DNA from: JBHJGS01 sp050331575
Lineage (GTDB): Bacteria > Pseudomonadota > Alphaproteobacteria > Sphingomonadales > Rhodothalassiaceae
NCBI GenBank assembly: GCA_050331575.1
Contig: JBHJGS010000004.1
Location: 1-51,033, forward strand
Direction: 5' to 3'
DNA: 51,033 nt
Shown here: piece by piece, positions 42,200 to 50,798 of the stretch
Position numbering within the stretch: position 1 is the stretch's first letter
How the letters are laid out: each line of letters starts with the position of its first letter
The notes under the pieces: model-generated
The model's database searches: none
Told to the model about the DNA's origin: nothing
What the model saw: only the letters and a program-made list of their open reading frames with translations
Program-made: the position numbers and the translations under genes

Positions 42200-42379
42200 A
42201 TGGAATTGAAGTGGATCATGTTCTACGAGCTGTTTTTCGTGAAAGGGCTGCTGATCGCCTGGGCGATTCGCGAAATCTATGTCTGCAATCGCGACCAGAA
42301 ACGCGCCGACGCAGCCCGGGCGGCCGAGGGCGGCACAGGCAGAGGCGGCACAGGCACAGGGCGGCCAGCCGCACCCTGA
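42200..42379 (+). CDS. 59-residue single-helix membrane protein
   Basis: A short gene beginning MELKWIMFYELFFVKGLLIA with one membrane helix, then AIREIYVCNRDQKRADAARA and a Gly/Thr-rich end. GGGAGAGGCACC just before the ATG is a good ribosome site. Longer frames overlapping it are out-of-phase shadows. The layout, short helix plus charged cytoplasmic tail, is typical of small membrane-associated regulators, but no family is recognised. Confidence 0.6.
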   Translation: MELKWIMFYELFFVKGLLIAWAIREIYVCNRDQKRADAARAAEGGTGRGGTGTGRPAAP

Positions 42380-42546
42380 GGTGCTGAAAGAGGCGGCGTG
42401 AGCGGCGCTGGGGCGTGGCAGCGCTTTGCTGCGTTCTTCGAAGCGAGCGCAAGATCGTACAAATTTCTTGTGCAATCAATAAATTTTTGAGAAAGCGGTT
42501 GTAGGACTCGGTTGCGTGACCAAGGACACGTTTAACGGAGCCCGCC

Positions 42547-44298
42547 GTGAGTGAATTCGTTCAGCGGTATGATGACCAGGCTTTACGCGCGGTCCTGGCC
42601 GCCTTCAGTTGCGCCACCGCGATCATAGAGTTCGATCCAGACGGTCACATCCTGAACGCCAACGACAATTTTCTGCGGATCTTCGGGTATCAGCTAGAGG
42701 AAATTCGCGGGCAGCATCACGGCGTGTTCGTGGCACCGGAGGAGCGCCAGTCCGCGGCTTATCGCGCGCACTGGCAGACGCTGCGGCAGGGAAAATTCTT
42801 AGTGGCGCAAGTACGGCGCTTTGCCAAAGACGGCCGAGAAGTGTGGATCCAGGCGGCCTATAGCCCGCTGATCGATGATCACGGCCACGTCACCGGCGTG
42901 GTCAAGATCGCCGCGGAGATTACCGAAGAGAAGCGGGCTGAGGCGGTGATGGCCGGCCAGCTTGAAGCAATGTGTCGCTCCACTGCCGTGATCGCGTTCG
43001 CCCCGGACGGCACGATCTTGGAGGCGAATGAGAATTTTCTCAATGTCATGGGGTATCGCCTGGATGAGGTGCAAGGCCGCAAGCACGCTGTCTTTCTGGA
43101 ACCCGGCACCGAGTATGACCCGGACTATCTGGCATTTTGGGACAAGCTGAGAAGCGGCCAATTCCAAACCGGAGAGTTTCGCCGGTTGGCGAAAGGCGGC
43201 CGGGAGGTTTGGATTCACGGATCCTACAACCCCATTCTCGGACCAAATGGCCAGGTCGAACGCGTGGTGAAATTCTGCACCGACGTGACCGCGCAAGTGC
43301 AGGAGCGGCAGCGCTTTGAGCTTTTGTCTCTGGTGGCCAATGAAACTGACAATTCGGTCGTCATCACCGACGCTGACGGCAAGATCATTTATGTCAATGG
43401 CGGCTTTGAGCGGCTCACCGGCTATCCCTTGCACGAAGTGCGCGGCAAAAAGCCGGGCAGCTTCTTGCAGGGCCGCCGTACCGATCCCGACACCGTGGCG
43501 GCGATCCGCTCTGCGCTGGCCAGGGGCCAGCCATTCTACCAGGAGATCTTGAATTACACGAAAGCGGGCGAGCCTTATTGGATCAGTCTGGCCATCAACC
43601 CGGTGTGCGATGAGACCGGGCAACTGCAGCGGTTCATTTCGGTACAGACCAACATTACGAAGACCAAGATCCAGGCCAATGAGAACCGGACCTATCTGAA
43701 TGCCATCGGGGCGACCAACGGGCTGGCGGACTTCACCGCCGAGGGCAAGCTGAACACCGCCAACGCGTTTTTGCGGCAGCGCGGGGGCAAGAGCGATGCC
43801 GATTATGCGCTGGAGCGGTTGTTGGAGCCCGCTGTCTTGGCTGCCGTCCAGGCCGGGCAGACGAAGACCGTTACGCTGCGCTGGCCGTCAGCGGGCAACG
43901 TCCCCGTGCATCTGGAGGCCATTCTGACACCGGTCACGGATGTCGACGGAACGGTGTGCAAGATCATCTTGTCGGCGGTGGATGTTAGCAACCGGCTGGA
44001 AGCCATGCAGCGCACCGATGAGGCGATGGACGAAGTGCTGCGGTCCGGCGCGGAGATCAAGACGATCCTGTCAGACATGGAGACCATCGCCCGCCAGACA
44101 AATTTGCTGGCGCTGAACGCCACCATCGAAGCCTCCCGCGCCGGGGAGGCCGGATCGGGCTTTGCCGTCGTCGCCAAGGAGGTGAAGGATCTGGCGCAGC
44201 GGTCCAGCACCTCCACCGGCTCGATCGAAGCCCTGCTGACCACGAACGAAAAGCGCATCGAAACCCTTGCAGCGTCGCTGAAGGCGCTCAGCGCGTAA
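42547..44298 (+). CDS. soluble PAS-domain chemoreceptor-like protein with minimal MCP tip
   Basis: A 583-residue cytoplasmic protein with no membrane helix. Three PAS domains (about residues 12-125, 135-250 and 258-375; each with a DG..LxANxxF-type core and an EExR-type helix) are followed by a weaker fourth at 380-480. The C-terminal ~95 residues contain only the chemoreceptor hairpin tip: ETIARQTNLLALNATIEASR and AGSGFAVVAKEVKDLAQRSS. The third PAS has GKKPGSFLQGRRTD, resembling the LOV core but without its flavin-binding Cys. GTG start follows ACGGAG. It likely senses a cofactor or small molecule and couples to CheA/CheW, or acts without them. Confidence 0.85.
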   Translation: MSEFVQRYDDQALRAVLAAFSCATAIIEFDPDGHILNANDNFLRIFGYQLEEIRGQHHGVFVAPEERQSAAYRAHWQTLRQGKFLVAQVRRFAKDGREVWIQAAYSPLIDDHGHVTGVVKIAAEITEEKRAEAVMAGQLEAMCRSTAVIAFAPDGTILEANENFLNVMGYRLDEVQGRKHAVFLEPGTEYDPDYLAFWDKLRSGQFQTGEFRRLAKGGREVWIHGSYNPILGPNGQVERVVKFCTDVTAQVQERQRFELLSLVANETDNSVVITDADGKIIYVNGGFERLTGYPLHEVRGKKPGSFLQGRRTDPDTVAAIRSALARGQPFYQEILNYTKAGEPYWISLAINPVCDETGQLQRFISVQTNITKTKIQANENRTYLNAIGATNGLADFTAEGKLNTANAFLRQRGGKSDADYALERLLEPAVLAAVQAGQTKTVTLRWPSAGNVPVHLEAILTPVTDVDGTVCKIILSAVDVSNRLEAMQRTDEAMDEVLRSGAEIKTILSDMETIARQTNLLALNATIEASRAGEAGSGFAVVAKEVKDLAQRSSTSTGSIEALLTTNEKRIETLAASLKALSA

Positions 44299-44309
44299 GC
44301 CGCCGTCGA

Positions 44310-45029
44310 TCAATCCAAGGCCACGCTGATCCGTCGATTGCGCTGGCCCTTTTTCTTGATCTTGTTGATCACCACCGCGCCGATCTCTCCGGTGCGGCGC
44401 ACATGCGTGCCACCGCAGGGCTGCAGGTCCAAGCCCTCGATGGCGATCAGACGCACGGTTTCGCCGGTCTTGGGCGGGGTGACATCGGCGGTGCGCACCA
44501 GGTCGGGATTGGCCCGCAGATCCTCCGCCGTGATCGTGCGACTGGAAACCGGCCGGTCGGATCGCACCTCCGCCATAACCTTGTGCGTCAGCTCCTCCTT
44601 CGTGAAGCCGGCCTCGCGCAGGTCGAAATCCAGCCGCGCACTGTCCGCGCCAATGGCGCCCCCGGTGACCGGCGCGTCAATCAGCCCGCACAACAAGTGT
44701 AGGCAGGTGTGCAGGCGCATATGCGCATGACGACGCCCCCAGTCGATGGCCATGCTGACCGGCTGACCCGGCCGCAGCCCCTCAGTCCCGTCCGCGATGT
44801 GATGCAATATGGTCAGCCGGCCGGGTGCGTAGCGGGTGTCGGTGACGGTCAACAGCCGGCCGTCGCCCAGGCCCAGGGTGCCGGTGTCGCCCGGTTGCCC
44901 GCCGCTTTCCGCGTCGAACAGCGTTCGGTCCAGCGTCACCGCCTCCGGCAGCACCTCGGTGATCACCGCGTCTGCCGTGGTGGCATAGGCATCCTGTTCA
45001 AACAGCTTGATGGTGGGGGGTACGCTCAT
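44310..45029 (-). CDS. alaX: alanyl-tRNA editing protein AlaX
   Basis: A 239-residue trans-editing enzyme that hydrolyses mischarged Ser- or Gly-tRNA(Ala). It corresponds to the AlaRS editing domain: an N-terminal beta barrel with FDAESGGQPGDTGTL, then the zinc motif RLHTCLHLLCG (HxxxH) and the later CGGTHVRRTGEIG (CxxxH). It lacks the tRNA-synthetase catalytic domain. It converges on the PAS gene (11 bases) and is downstream of the SRP RNA gene on the same strand. Confidence 0.95.
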   Translation of the reverse strand: MSVPPTIKLFEQDAYATTADAVITEVLPEAVTLDRTLFDAESGGQPGDTGTLGLGDGRLLTVTDTRYAPGRLTILHHIADGTEGLRPGQPVSMAIDWGRRHAHMRLHTCLHLLCGLIDAPVTGGAIGADSARLDFDLREAGFTKEELTHKVMAEVRSDRPVSSRTITAEDLRANPDLVRTADVTPPKTGETVRLIAIEGLDLQPCGGTHVRRTGEIGAVVINKIKKKGQRNRRISVALD

Positions 45030-45063
45030 GGATGCCGGCTCCCTGACGCGCTGAAGGCTGGCG

Positions 45064-45107
45064 CCCAGATCAGACCCCGGTTAGACCCAGATCAGGCCCA
45101 GGTTAGA
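45064..45107. repeat. two-copy 22-base tandem repeat
   Basis: CCCAGATCAGACCCCGGTTAGA-type units at 45064-45085 and 45086-45107 differ at two positions. They lie between the SRP RNA gene and alaX, in the expected leader of alaX. They could be a duplicated regulator site or simple slippage. Confidence 0.6.
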
Positions 45108-45130
45108 CCTTGGTAGCGGCAGAGGAAAAG

Positions 45131-45225
45131 GGGAGAGGCCGGACCGACCCAGACCGAACTCGTTACGGCTGCTTCCTTTCGGACCTGACCGGGTTGGCGA
45201 GGGGCCTGTCCGGCCCGGACCTCCC
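45131..45225 (-). ncRNA. ffs: signal recognition particle RNA (4.5S-type)
   Basis: The minus strand contains the conserved SRP RNA core GGTCAGGTCCGAAAGGAAGC followed by AGCC, which forms the Ffh-binding internal loop and GGAA-type tetraloop. About 95 bases from GGGAGG (45225) to CCTCTCCC (45131) close as one long hairpin: GGTCCGGGCCGGAC near the 5' end pairs with GGTCGGTCCGGCC near the 3' end. CTTTTCC follows as a terminator-like tract. The ends are estimated to within a few bases. With Ffh it targets inner-membrane proteins to the translocon. Confidence 0.9.
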
Positions 45226-45272
45226 ACTGCCTATATGCCGATGCCGGGGGGTGTTTGCAAGACAGCGCGCCC

Positions 45273-47063
45273 TCACGAAGCAGCGCGTCTTCTGCGCCAT
45301 AGCCATGCCAGAAGCAGTGCCGCCGCGACCATGGCCGCCGCGACGCCGGCCCGTTCGGTCCAATGGTGCGTCAGGCGCAGGTCCAGCACCGTCTTTCCGG
45401 CCGGCAGACTCATCGCCACCAGCCCCGTCCGCGGGTCCGGCAGCAGCTCAACGGTCGCGCCGGTGGCAAGATCGCGCGCCCGCCACAGCGGCCAGAAACC
45501 CTGTCGCAGGGTGACCCTGGCGGGATGCCGTAAGGTGAAGCGGGCGGTCAGATGGCGGGCGCTGTGCCGCTGCACGACCGGATCCTTTAGCGACCGGCTG
45601 GGCAGGCTTTGCACCGGTGGCAGCGCGGCATAAGCCCGGGCCAGGCGCCGGTCCAACGGCGCGCGGTCCAGGCCGCGGCTTCGGTAAAGCCGGTCCATAT
45701 AGGCTCGCTGTTCGTGGGTCAGCCATTCCCAGGGTGCCAGCCCCAGCGCCACGCGCTGCTCCAGATCGCGCCACTGGTCCGGGCCGAGCGTGCTGAGCTG
45801 CCGCCGGACCAAATCGGTTTCCTGCCAGGCCGAAATTGCCAGACCGGCCGCCAGAACCGCTGCAGCAGCCCATTTCCCTCGCGTGCTGCCGTGTGCCAGG
45901 GCAGCCAAGCCAAGCGCCGCCAGCATCGCCGCGCCCAGATCAAGCAGCAGCAGGAACCGCCAAGGGAATTGCAATCGCTCCAATATGGTCAGGGTCTGCC
46001 ACAGCGGCTGTCCCGGTGCCGTCAGCAACCAGCTGGCCAATGCCGTCATCAGGCCCGCGGCGAGCCAGACGCGCGCGGCTGGTCCCACGCGCCGACGATA
46101 GACCAGCCGCGCGATGACGCCAGAGAGCACGCCAAGCCCCGCAATGGCGATGGTCTGCAGAAAGACCGTTTCCAGCCGGGCCAGCCAGGGTGCATTGGGA
46201 CTGGGGGCGTTGGAAAACATGAGCCAGCCCGGCCAGCGATAATAGTCCCAGTACATGAATTCTTGCGCCGGCACCCAATGGGTCAACGTCACCGCCGGCA
46301 GCCAGTACGGGGCCGCCAAAGCCGCGCCCAGGCCGGCTGCCAGGACAGCGCGCCCGGCGAAGGTGCCGCGCGCGCGCCAGCCCGAAACCGTCAGCGCCAG
46401 TGCCGGGCAGAGCACCACCGCCGCGGTTGCCAGAATAAGGGCCGAGGGCAGATGGGTCAGCAGGATGCCGGCGGTGGCCAGGCTGACCCACAGCATGGCG
46501 CGCGGTGCGCCCTGCGCCAGGCGGATCAGTCCGGCGACCAGCGGTGGCCCCCAAAGATAGGCGGCGAATTCGGCCAGGGCGGTGCGCTCAATCCAGTCGA
46601 CCACCAGATGATAGGGCAAAAGCGCGTAAATCAGCGCCCCGGCCGCGGCTGCCGCGTGGTGCCGGATCAGCGGCTGAAACGCGGCGAAGAACAGGGCGGC
46701 GCTGCCCAGCCATGCCATGGTGGCGGCCGCACGCAAGGCGTCTGCGGTGCCCATCCAGAGCGTGAACGGGCTGCCCAGCCAATAGGGCAGGGGGGCATAG
46801 AAGAAAAAGTCCGTGCTGCCCGCACCGCCCCAGGTCATCGGCAGCCAGCGGGGATACAGCTCGCCCTGGCGGACCAATGTCGAGAAATAGTCCAGCCATG
46901 GATAAGCAAAACGCAGATCATGCCCGGCGGTCAGCGGCAGCCCGATGCCCAGGCCGATCACGGCCAGCACCGCTGCCGACCCGAGCAGATACCAGGCAAG
47001 CGGCAGCCCGCCTTGTGCCGGATGCGCTGCCATGCCGGCTTCGGCCCGCTGTGGTGCCCGCAT
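45273..47063 (-). CDS. large polytopic membrane protein (YfhO/PTPS-related glycosyltransferase-like)
   Basis: A 596-residue inner-membrane protein with about ten to twelve membrane helices. Near the N-terminus stands TAGHDLRFAYPWLDYF with a conserved-looking acidic/His loop, then GGAGSTDFFFYAPLPYWL and further helices; a periplasmic Arg-rich region and a beta-rich C-terminal part (residues about 470-570) follow and the protein ends with a helix and basic residues LAWLWRRRRAAS. The pattern resembles membrane GT-C glycosyltransferases and YfhO/PTPS-related proteins. The start is uncertain: 47063 (chosen) or 47033. It is divergent from nudC. Confidence 0.75.
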   Translation of the reverse strand: MRAPQRAEAGMAAHPAQGGLPLAWYLLGSAAVLAVIGLGIGLPLTAGHDLRFAYPWLDYFSTLVRQGELYPRWLPMTWGGAGSTDFFFYAPLPYWLGSPFTLWMGTADALRAAATMAWLGSAALFFAAFQPLIRHHAAAAAGALIYALLPYHLVVDWIERTALAEFAAYLWGPPLVAGLIRLAQGAPRAMLWVSLATAGILLTHLPSALILATAAVVLCPALALTVSGWRARGTFAGRAVLAAGLGAALAAPYWLPAVTLTHWVPAQEFMYWDYYRWPGWLMFSNAPSPNAPWLARLETVFLQTIAIAGLGVLSGVIARLVYRRRVGPAARVWLAAGLMTALASWLLTAPGQPLWQTLTILERLQFPWRFLLLLDLGAAMLAALGLAALAHGSTRGKWAAAAVLAAGLAISAWQETDLVRRQLSTLGPDQWRDLEQRVALGLAPWEWLTHEQRAYMDRLYRSRGLDRAPLDRRLARAYAALPPVQSLPSRSLKDPVVQRHSARHLTARFTLRHPARVTLRQGFWPLWRARDLATGATVELLPDPRTGLVAMSLPAGKTVLDLRLTHHWTERAGVAAAMVAAALLLAWLWRRRRAAS

Positions 47064-47305
47064 AATTGTCCCCGATGCCGCGACGCCCTGGCCGGAGGGT
47101 TTAGGCAGCCAGGGGCGCGCGGACAAGGGGTGAGCGCGGGTCCGGCCGGCGGCGCATCACCAGCCGCTGCCCGCTCTGATCCGTCTGCGTGTTTCACGAC
47201 GGTAAGGGGCTTCAGCCCCCGATCCTGGACAAACCCGCCGGCGGCCCTGCTGCCCGGTCAAGTCTTTGGCTTGCGTGCGCCGGACAGCCCGCTATGGTCC
47301 GCGCC

Positions 47306-48202
47306 ATGTCCTTCGACGCCATTGCCTGCGCCTTCACCGGCATGCCGCTGGACCGGGCCGATCATCACCGCGGCGATCCGGATTGGATCGCCGCGCGCCG
47401 CGCCGATCCGGCCAGCCGGTTCCTCGCGGTGCATCGCGGACGGCCGGCGGTCAGCACGAGCGACGGGCGCTTGCGCCTGGCCTGGGGCCCGCCGTCGAGC
47501 CAGGAAAGCGTGTTCCTGGGGCTTGACCGGCAAGGGCTGGCGCATTTCGCCTTCGAGGCCGAGGAAGCCGCTGTGCCGCCGGGGGCTGAATGGATTGATG
47601 GCCGGCAATTGGCGCTGCAATTGGCCGCCAACGGCGCTGCGGACCCCGATCTGGCGGTGGCCGGCCTGGCGCGCTGCCTGACCGACTGGCATGCGCGGCA
47701 CCGCTTTTGTGCAGTCTGCGGTGGCCGGACCGAGATGATCAAAGGCGGCTATGCGCGCCGCTGCCTGGCGTGCGGGGCGGAGCATTATCCGCGCGTGGAC
47801 CCGGTCGTGATCATGCTGGTGGTGCGTGGCGACCGCTGCCTGCTGGGCCGCCAGGCACGGTTTCCACCGGGCATGTATTCTGCGTTGGCGGGCTTTGTGG
47901 AGCCGGGGGAGTCCATCGAGGAGGCGGTTCGCCGGGAGGTGCTGGAAGAGGCGGGTGTGCGCGCCGGTGCGGTGCGCTATGTCTGTTCCCAGCCCTGGCC
48001 GTTTCCGTCCAGCCTGATGCTGGGCTGTATCGCCGAGGGGCTGACCGATGAGATCACACCGGATGAGACCGAGATCGAACATGCCGACTGGTTTGCCAGG
48101 GACCGCATCGCAGCGGCTCTGAACGGCGTTGGCGAGGACTTCAAGGTGCCGCCGGCCATCGCCATTGCGCATCAATTGATGAAGGTGTGGAGCACTGCCT
48201 GA
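47306..48202 (+). CDS. nudC: NAD(+) diphosphatase / deNADding hydrolase NudC
   Basis: A 298-residue Nudix hydrolase. The zinc ribbon is CAVCGG with CLACGAEHYPR, and the Nudix box is GFVEPGESIEEAVRREVLEE with AGV next. The adjacent SQPWPFPSSLMLG is the NudC-specific motif that recognises NAD(H). NudC cleaves NADH to NMNH and AMP and removes NAD caps from RNA. The start at 47306 (MSFDAIACAFTG) is favoured; 47294 is also possible. Its stop overlaps the argJ start (TGATG). Confidence 0.95.
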   Translation: MSFDAIACAFTGMPLDRADHHRGDPDWIAARRADPASRFLAVHRGRPAVSTSDGRLRLAWGPPSSQESVFLGLDRQGLAHFAFEAEEAAVPPGAEWIDGRQLALQLAANGAADPDLAVAGLARCLTDWHARHRFCAVCGGRTEMIKGGYARRCLACGAEHYPRVDPVVIMLVVRGDRCLLGRQARFPPGMYSALAGFVEPGESIEEAVRREVLEEAGVRAGAVRYVCSQPWPFPSSLMLGCIAEGLTDEITPDETEIEHADWFARDRIAAALNGVGEDFKVPPAIAIAHQLMKVWSTA

Positions 48203-49446
48203 TGGTCAAAGCCGCTGACCTGCCGATCTCGCCTCTGGCGCCGGCTCGGTTTCCTGATCTGCCGGCGGTCCCTGGCGTGCGCATGGCCAGTCTGCCGGCG
48301 GGCCTGCGCTATCAGGGGCGCGATGATCTGACCTTGTTCGCCCTGGCAGACGGCAGCCGCATCGCCGGCTGTTTCACCCGTTCCAAAACCGCGGCCGCGC
48401 CGGTGGAATGGTGCCGCAGTCTGGTCAAGAAGGGGGCGGGCCGGGCGATTCTGGTCAATGCCGGCAATGCCAATGCGTTTACCGGGGTGAAGGGCCGGCG
48501 GGCGGTGGAACTGTCCGCCCAGGCTGTTGCCGGCTGCGTAAGCTGCGCGCCGGATGAGGTGTGGCTGGCGTCCACCGGGGTGATCGGCGAGCCGCTGGAT
48601 GCCACGGATTTCGGCGGCCATGTCGCCCAGCTCTGCGCGCGGTTGGAGCCGGCGGCATGGGAGCGGGCCGCCCGGGCCATCGCCACCACGGACACGTTTG
48701 CCAAGGGCGCGGTCTTGCGCACCGAGATCGCCGGCCAGGATGTCACCTTGTGCGGCATTGCCAAAGGCTCCGGCATGATCGCGCCGGATATGGCGACCAT
48801 GCTGGCCTTTGTGTTCACCGATGCGGCGATCGCGCCGGGCGCCTTGCAGTCGGTGCTGGCCCAAGCGGTCGACAAAAGCTTCAACCGCATCACCGTGGAT
48901 GGCGACACCTCCACGTCTGACACCGTGCTGTTGGCGGCCACAGGGGCTGCGGGCAATGCCCCGGTGAAGGACGCGTCGGCCACGGAACTGGCAGGGTTTC
49001 GGGCCGCGCTGACAACCCTGACGACGGATCTGGCGAAGCAGATTGTCCGCGACGGCGAGGGCGCGCAAAAATTCATCACCGTGGAGGTCAGCGGGGCAGA
49101 GCATGATCAGGCCGCCCGGCGCATCGCCTTCGCCATCGCCAATTCGCCGCTGGTCAAGACCATGGTCGCCGGGGAAGACCCCAATTGGGGCCGGCTGGTG
49201 ATGGCCGTGGGTAAGGCGGGCGAGGCGGCTGACCGCGACCGCTTGAGCGTGTGGATCGGTGATCAGCAGGCCGCAAAGAGCGGCGCCTTGTCGGACAGTT
49301 ATGATGAGGCTGCGGCCCGGGCTCATCTTGCCGGCCGCGAGGTCCGCCTTTGTGTGGATGTCGGCGTCGGCGATGCATCGGACACTGTGTGGACCTGCGA
49401 CCTGACCCACGGCTATATCGCAATCAACGCGGATTACCGCAGTTGA
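48202..49446 (+). CDS. argJ: bifunctional ornithine acetyltransferase / N-acetylglutamate synthase
   Basis: A 414-residue arginine biosynthesis enzyme that recycles acetyl from N-acetylornithine to glutamate and, in bifunctional members, uses acetyl-CoA. The autocleavage site KGSGMIAPDMATM is intact, with the nucleophile Thr at about residue 199 becoming the N-terminus of the beta chain. NAGNANAFTG, ITVDGDTSTSDTVL and GEDPNWGRL are other conserved parts. GGAG precedes the ATG. It is coupled to nudC; no other arg gene is nearby. Confidence 0.95.
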   Translation: MVKAADLPISPLAPARFPDLPAVPGVRMASLPAGLRYQGRDDLTLFALADGSRIAGCFTRSKTAAAPVEWCRSLVKKGAGRAILVNAGNANAFTGVKGRRAVELSAQAVAGCVSCAPDEVWLASTGVIGEPLDATDFGGHVAQLCARLEPAAWERAARAIATTDTFAKGAVLRTEIAGQDVTLCGIAKGSGMIAPDMATMLAFVFTDAAIAPGALQSVLAQAVDKSFNRITVDGDTSTSDTVLLAATGAAGNAPVKDASATELAGFRAALTTLTTDLAKQIVRDGEGAQKFITVEVSGAEHDQAARRIAFAIANSPLVKTMVAGEDPNWGRLVMAVGKAGEAADRDRLSVWIGDQQAAKSGALSDSYDEAAARAHLAGREVRLCVDVGVGDASDTVWTCDLTHGYIAINADYRS

Positions 49447-49540
49447 CCCTCGGGGCGATCGCGACCGTTGACGCTCTGAGGCCCAACAGCGCCCTTGGAA
49501 CTTCGAGCACAGTTGCTCGCTTCCTCGCAGGCGGACATTA

Positions 49541-49574
49541 CCCGACCAATCGCGATTGGTCGGGTCATGCTCTA
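49541..49574. repeat. palindromic intergenic element, copy 5
   Basis: A perfect 24-base palindrome runs from 49541 to 49564: CCCGACCAATCG followed by its exact complement. TCATGCTCTATAG comes next, carrying the terminal TAGAGC of the family on the minus strand. It lies in the 268-base gap between argJ and the sulfotransferase-like gene and could also end argJ transcription. Confidence 0.6.
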
Positions 49575-49714
49575 TAGGAGGCCGTGCACGTCTCCTCCGC
49601 CTTAGCCAATCCTTAACGGGCACGGCGGCATGACTTGGGCCCTGCCAGACAAAACCATTGAGATTATGATCTGACATTTATCTAAGTCTTGAAAGAACCG
49701 CCGAAAGGAAGGCC

Positions 49715-50731
49715 GTGTCCAAACCAGTGAAATTCGTTCACGTTGGTATGCCCAAATGCGCCAGCAGCTATATTCAGAGCGTAATCGCCCACGATCCCTC
49801 ATTCGCTCCGCTGTCCCTGCAAAAAGTCGTTGAGCTTCTTCGAGCGGCTGCAATACAAAACAAAACACTGCCCTCAGCGAAGGGCCAAATAAGTTTAGCT
49901 GCGAACACGCAGCTTGACCCTGCCCTAACAATTTGTGCATCGCACGAGGGTTTAACCGGAGCATTCTTAAATGAACCCAGCAATCAGTCCAAATTGCCGA
50001 GCTATTTTCAGGCTGCTGCGAAATTCCTCGGTGATCAAGAGCTGTCCGACAATGTTTTGATCATTGTGCGGTCACCGAAGTCGTGGATCAGGTCTATTCA
50101 CGAACAGGCAATCAAGCAAGGCTCAATACAGGCGGCGGAGCAATTCGTGCTCTCACAACATGAATTCATAGTTCACTCGCTAAATCTTCAAATGATCGTG
50201 GGTTCATGGCAGGGTGCTGTCCCGAACGTTCGTGTTCTCCCATTGGAAATGCTGCAAAAGGACGAAACGGCATTTTGGAATAGGATAGCGGACTGGTTTG
50301 GAACGACCGTTCCGGATCCGAAAACACTTGACGAGATTAAAAAGATAGATCGCGCCAGAAATAAATCTGTCGGAGCGAGACTGCCCTATCTCATCGAAAT
50401 GAACCGACATGCGGAAAGTCTGCGCGAGAATTTGTTAAAGGCAAATGACCGGATAGCTCGGCATGTGTTTGAAGCATGCAGAACTTCGGCATTCACTTTA
50501 CACGGCGTCTATCGTGTCCTGACGGAGGTCGCGACCGATGAGGAGTTTTCACACATTACGAGGAATATTGACGTCAACGAAACAGAAACTTATCGTGATT
50601 TCGCGCTGACGATAGAAACAAAATCAAAATTAAAAGAAACGTTTATTGACTATCTATTTCATTCACAAATCATCGATCAAGAAATATGCGAGAATTACAG
50701 TGAGGAGTGGGATTCAGTATCGGTTGCATAA
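49715..50731 (+). CDS. sulfotransferase-like protein
   Basis: A 338-residue protein with the PAPS-binding pattern of sulfotransferases: a 5'-phosphosulfate loop-like GMPKCASSYIQSVI at about residue 11 and a 3'-phosphate site-like IIVRSPKSWIRSIHEQ at about residue 115. It has no signal peptide. The canonical GxPKSGTT is relaxed to GMPKCASSY. The gene is AT-rich compared with neighbours and uses different codons, which suggests recent transfer, as is common for surface polysaccharide or capsule genes. GTG start follows AAGGAAGG. The acceptor cannot be named. Confidence 0.75.
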   Translation: MSKPVKFVHVGMPKCASSYIQSVIAHDPSFAPLSLQKVVELLRAAAIQNKTLPSAKGQISLAANTQLDPALTICASHEGLTGAFLNEPSNQSKLPSYFQAAAKFLGDQELSDNVLIIVRSPKSWIRSIHEQAIKQGSIQAAEQFVLSQHEFIVHSLNLQMIVGSWQGAVPNVRVLPLEMLQKDETAFWNRIADWFGTTVPDPKTLDEIKKIDRARNKSVGARLPYLIEMNRHAESLRENLLKANDRIARHVFEACRTSAFTLHGVYRVLTEVATDEEFSHITRNIDVNETETYRDFALTIETKSKLKETFIDYLFHSQIIDQEICENYSEEWDSVSVA

Positions 50732-50798
50732 AGAGACTCGCACGCGCAACGTATGTGAACATTTTCAAACAGTCGGCGCGATTGACCACCGCCTAACT

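Noticed and set aside
43316..43670. Third PAS domain as a LOV photoreceptor
   Set aside because: FLQGRRTD matches part of the LOV core, but the flavin-bonding Cys is absent and the loop is one residue longer.
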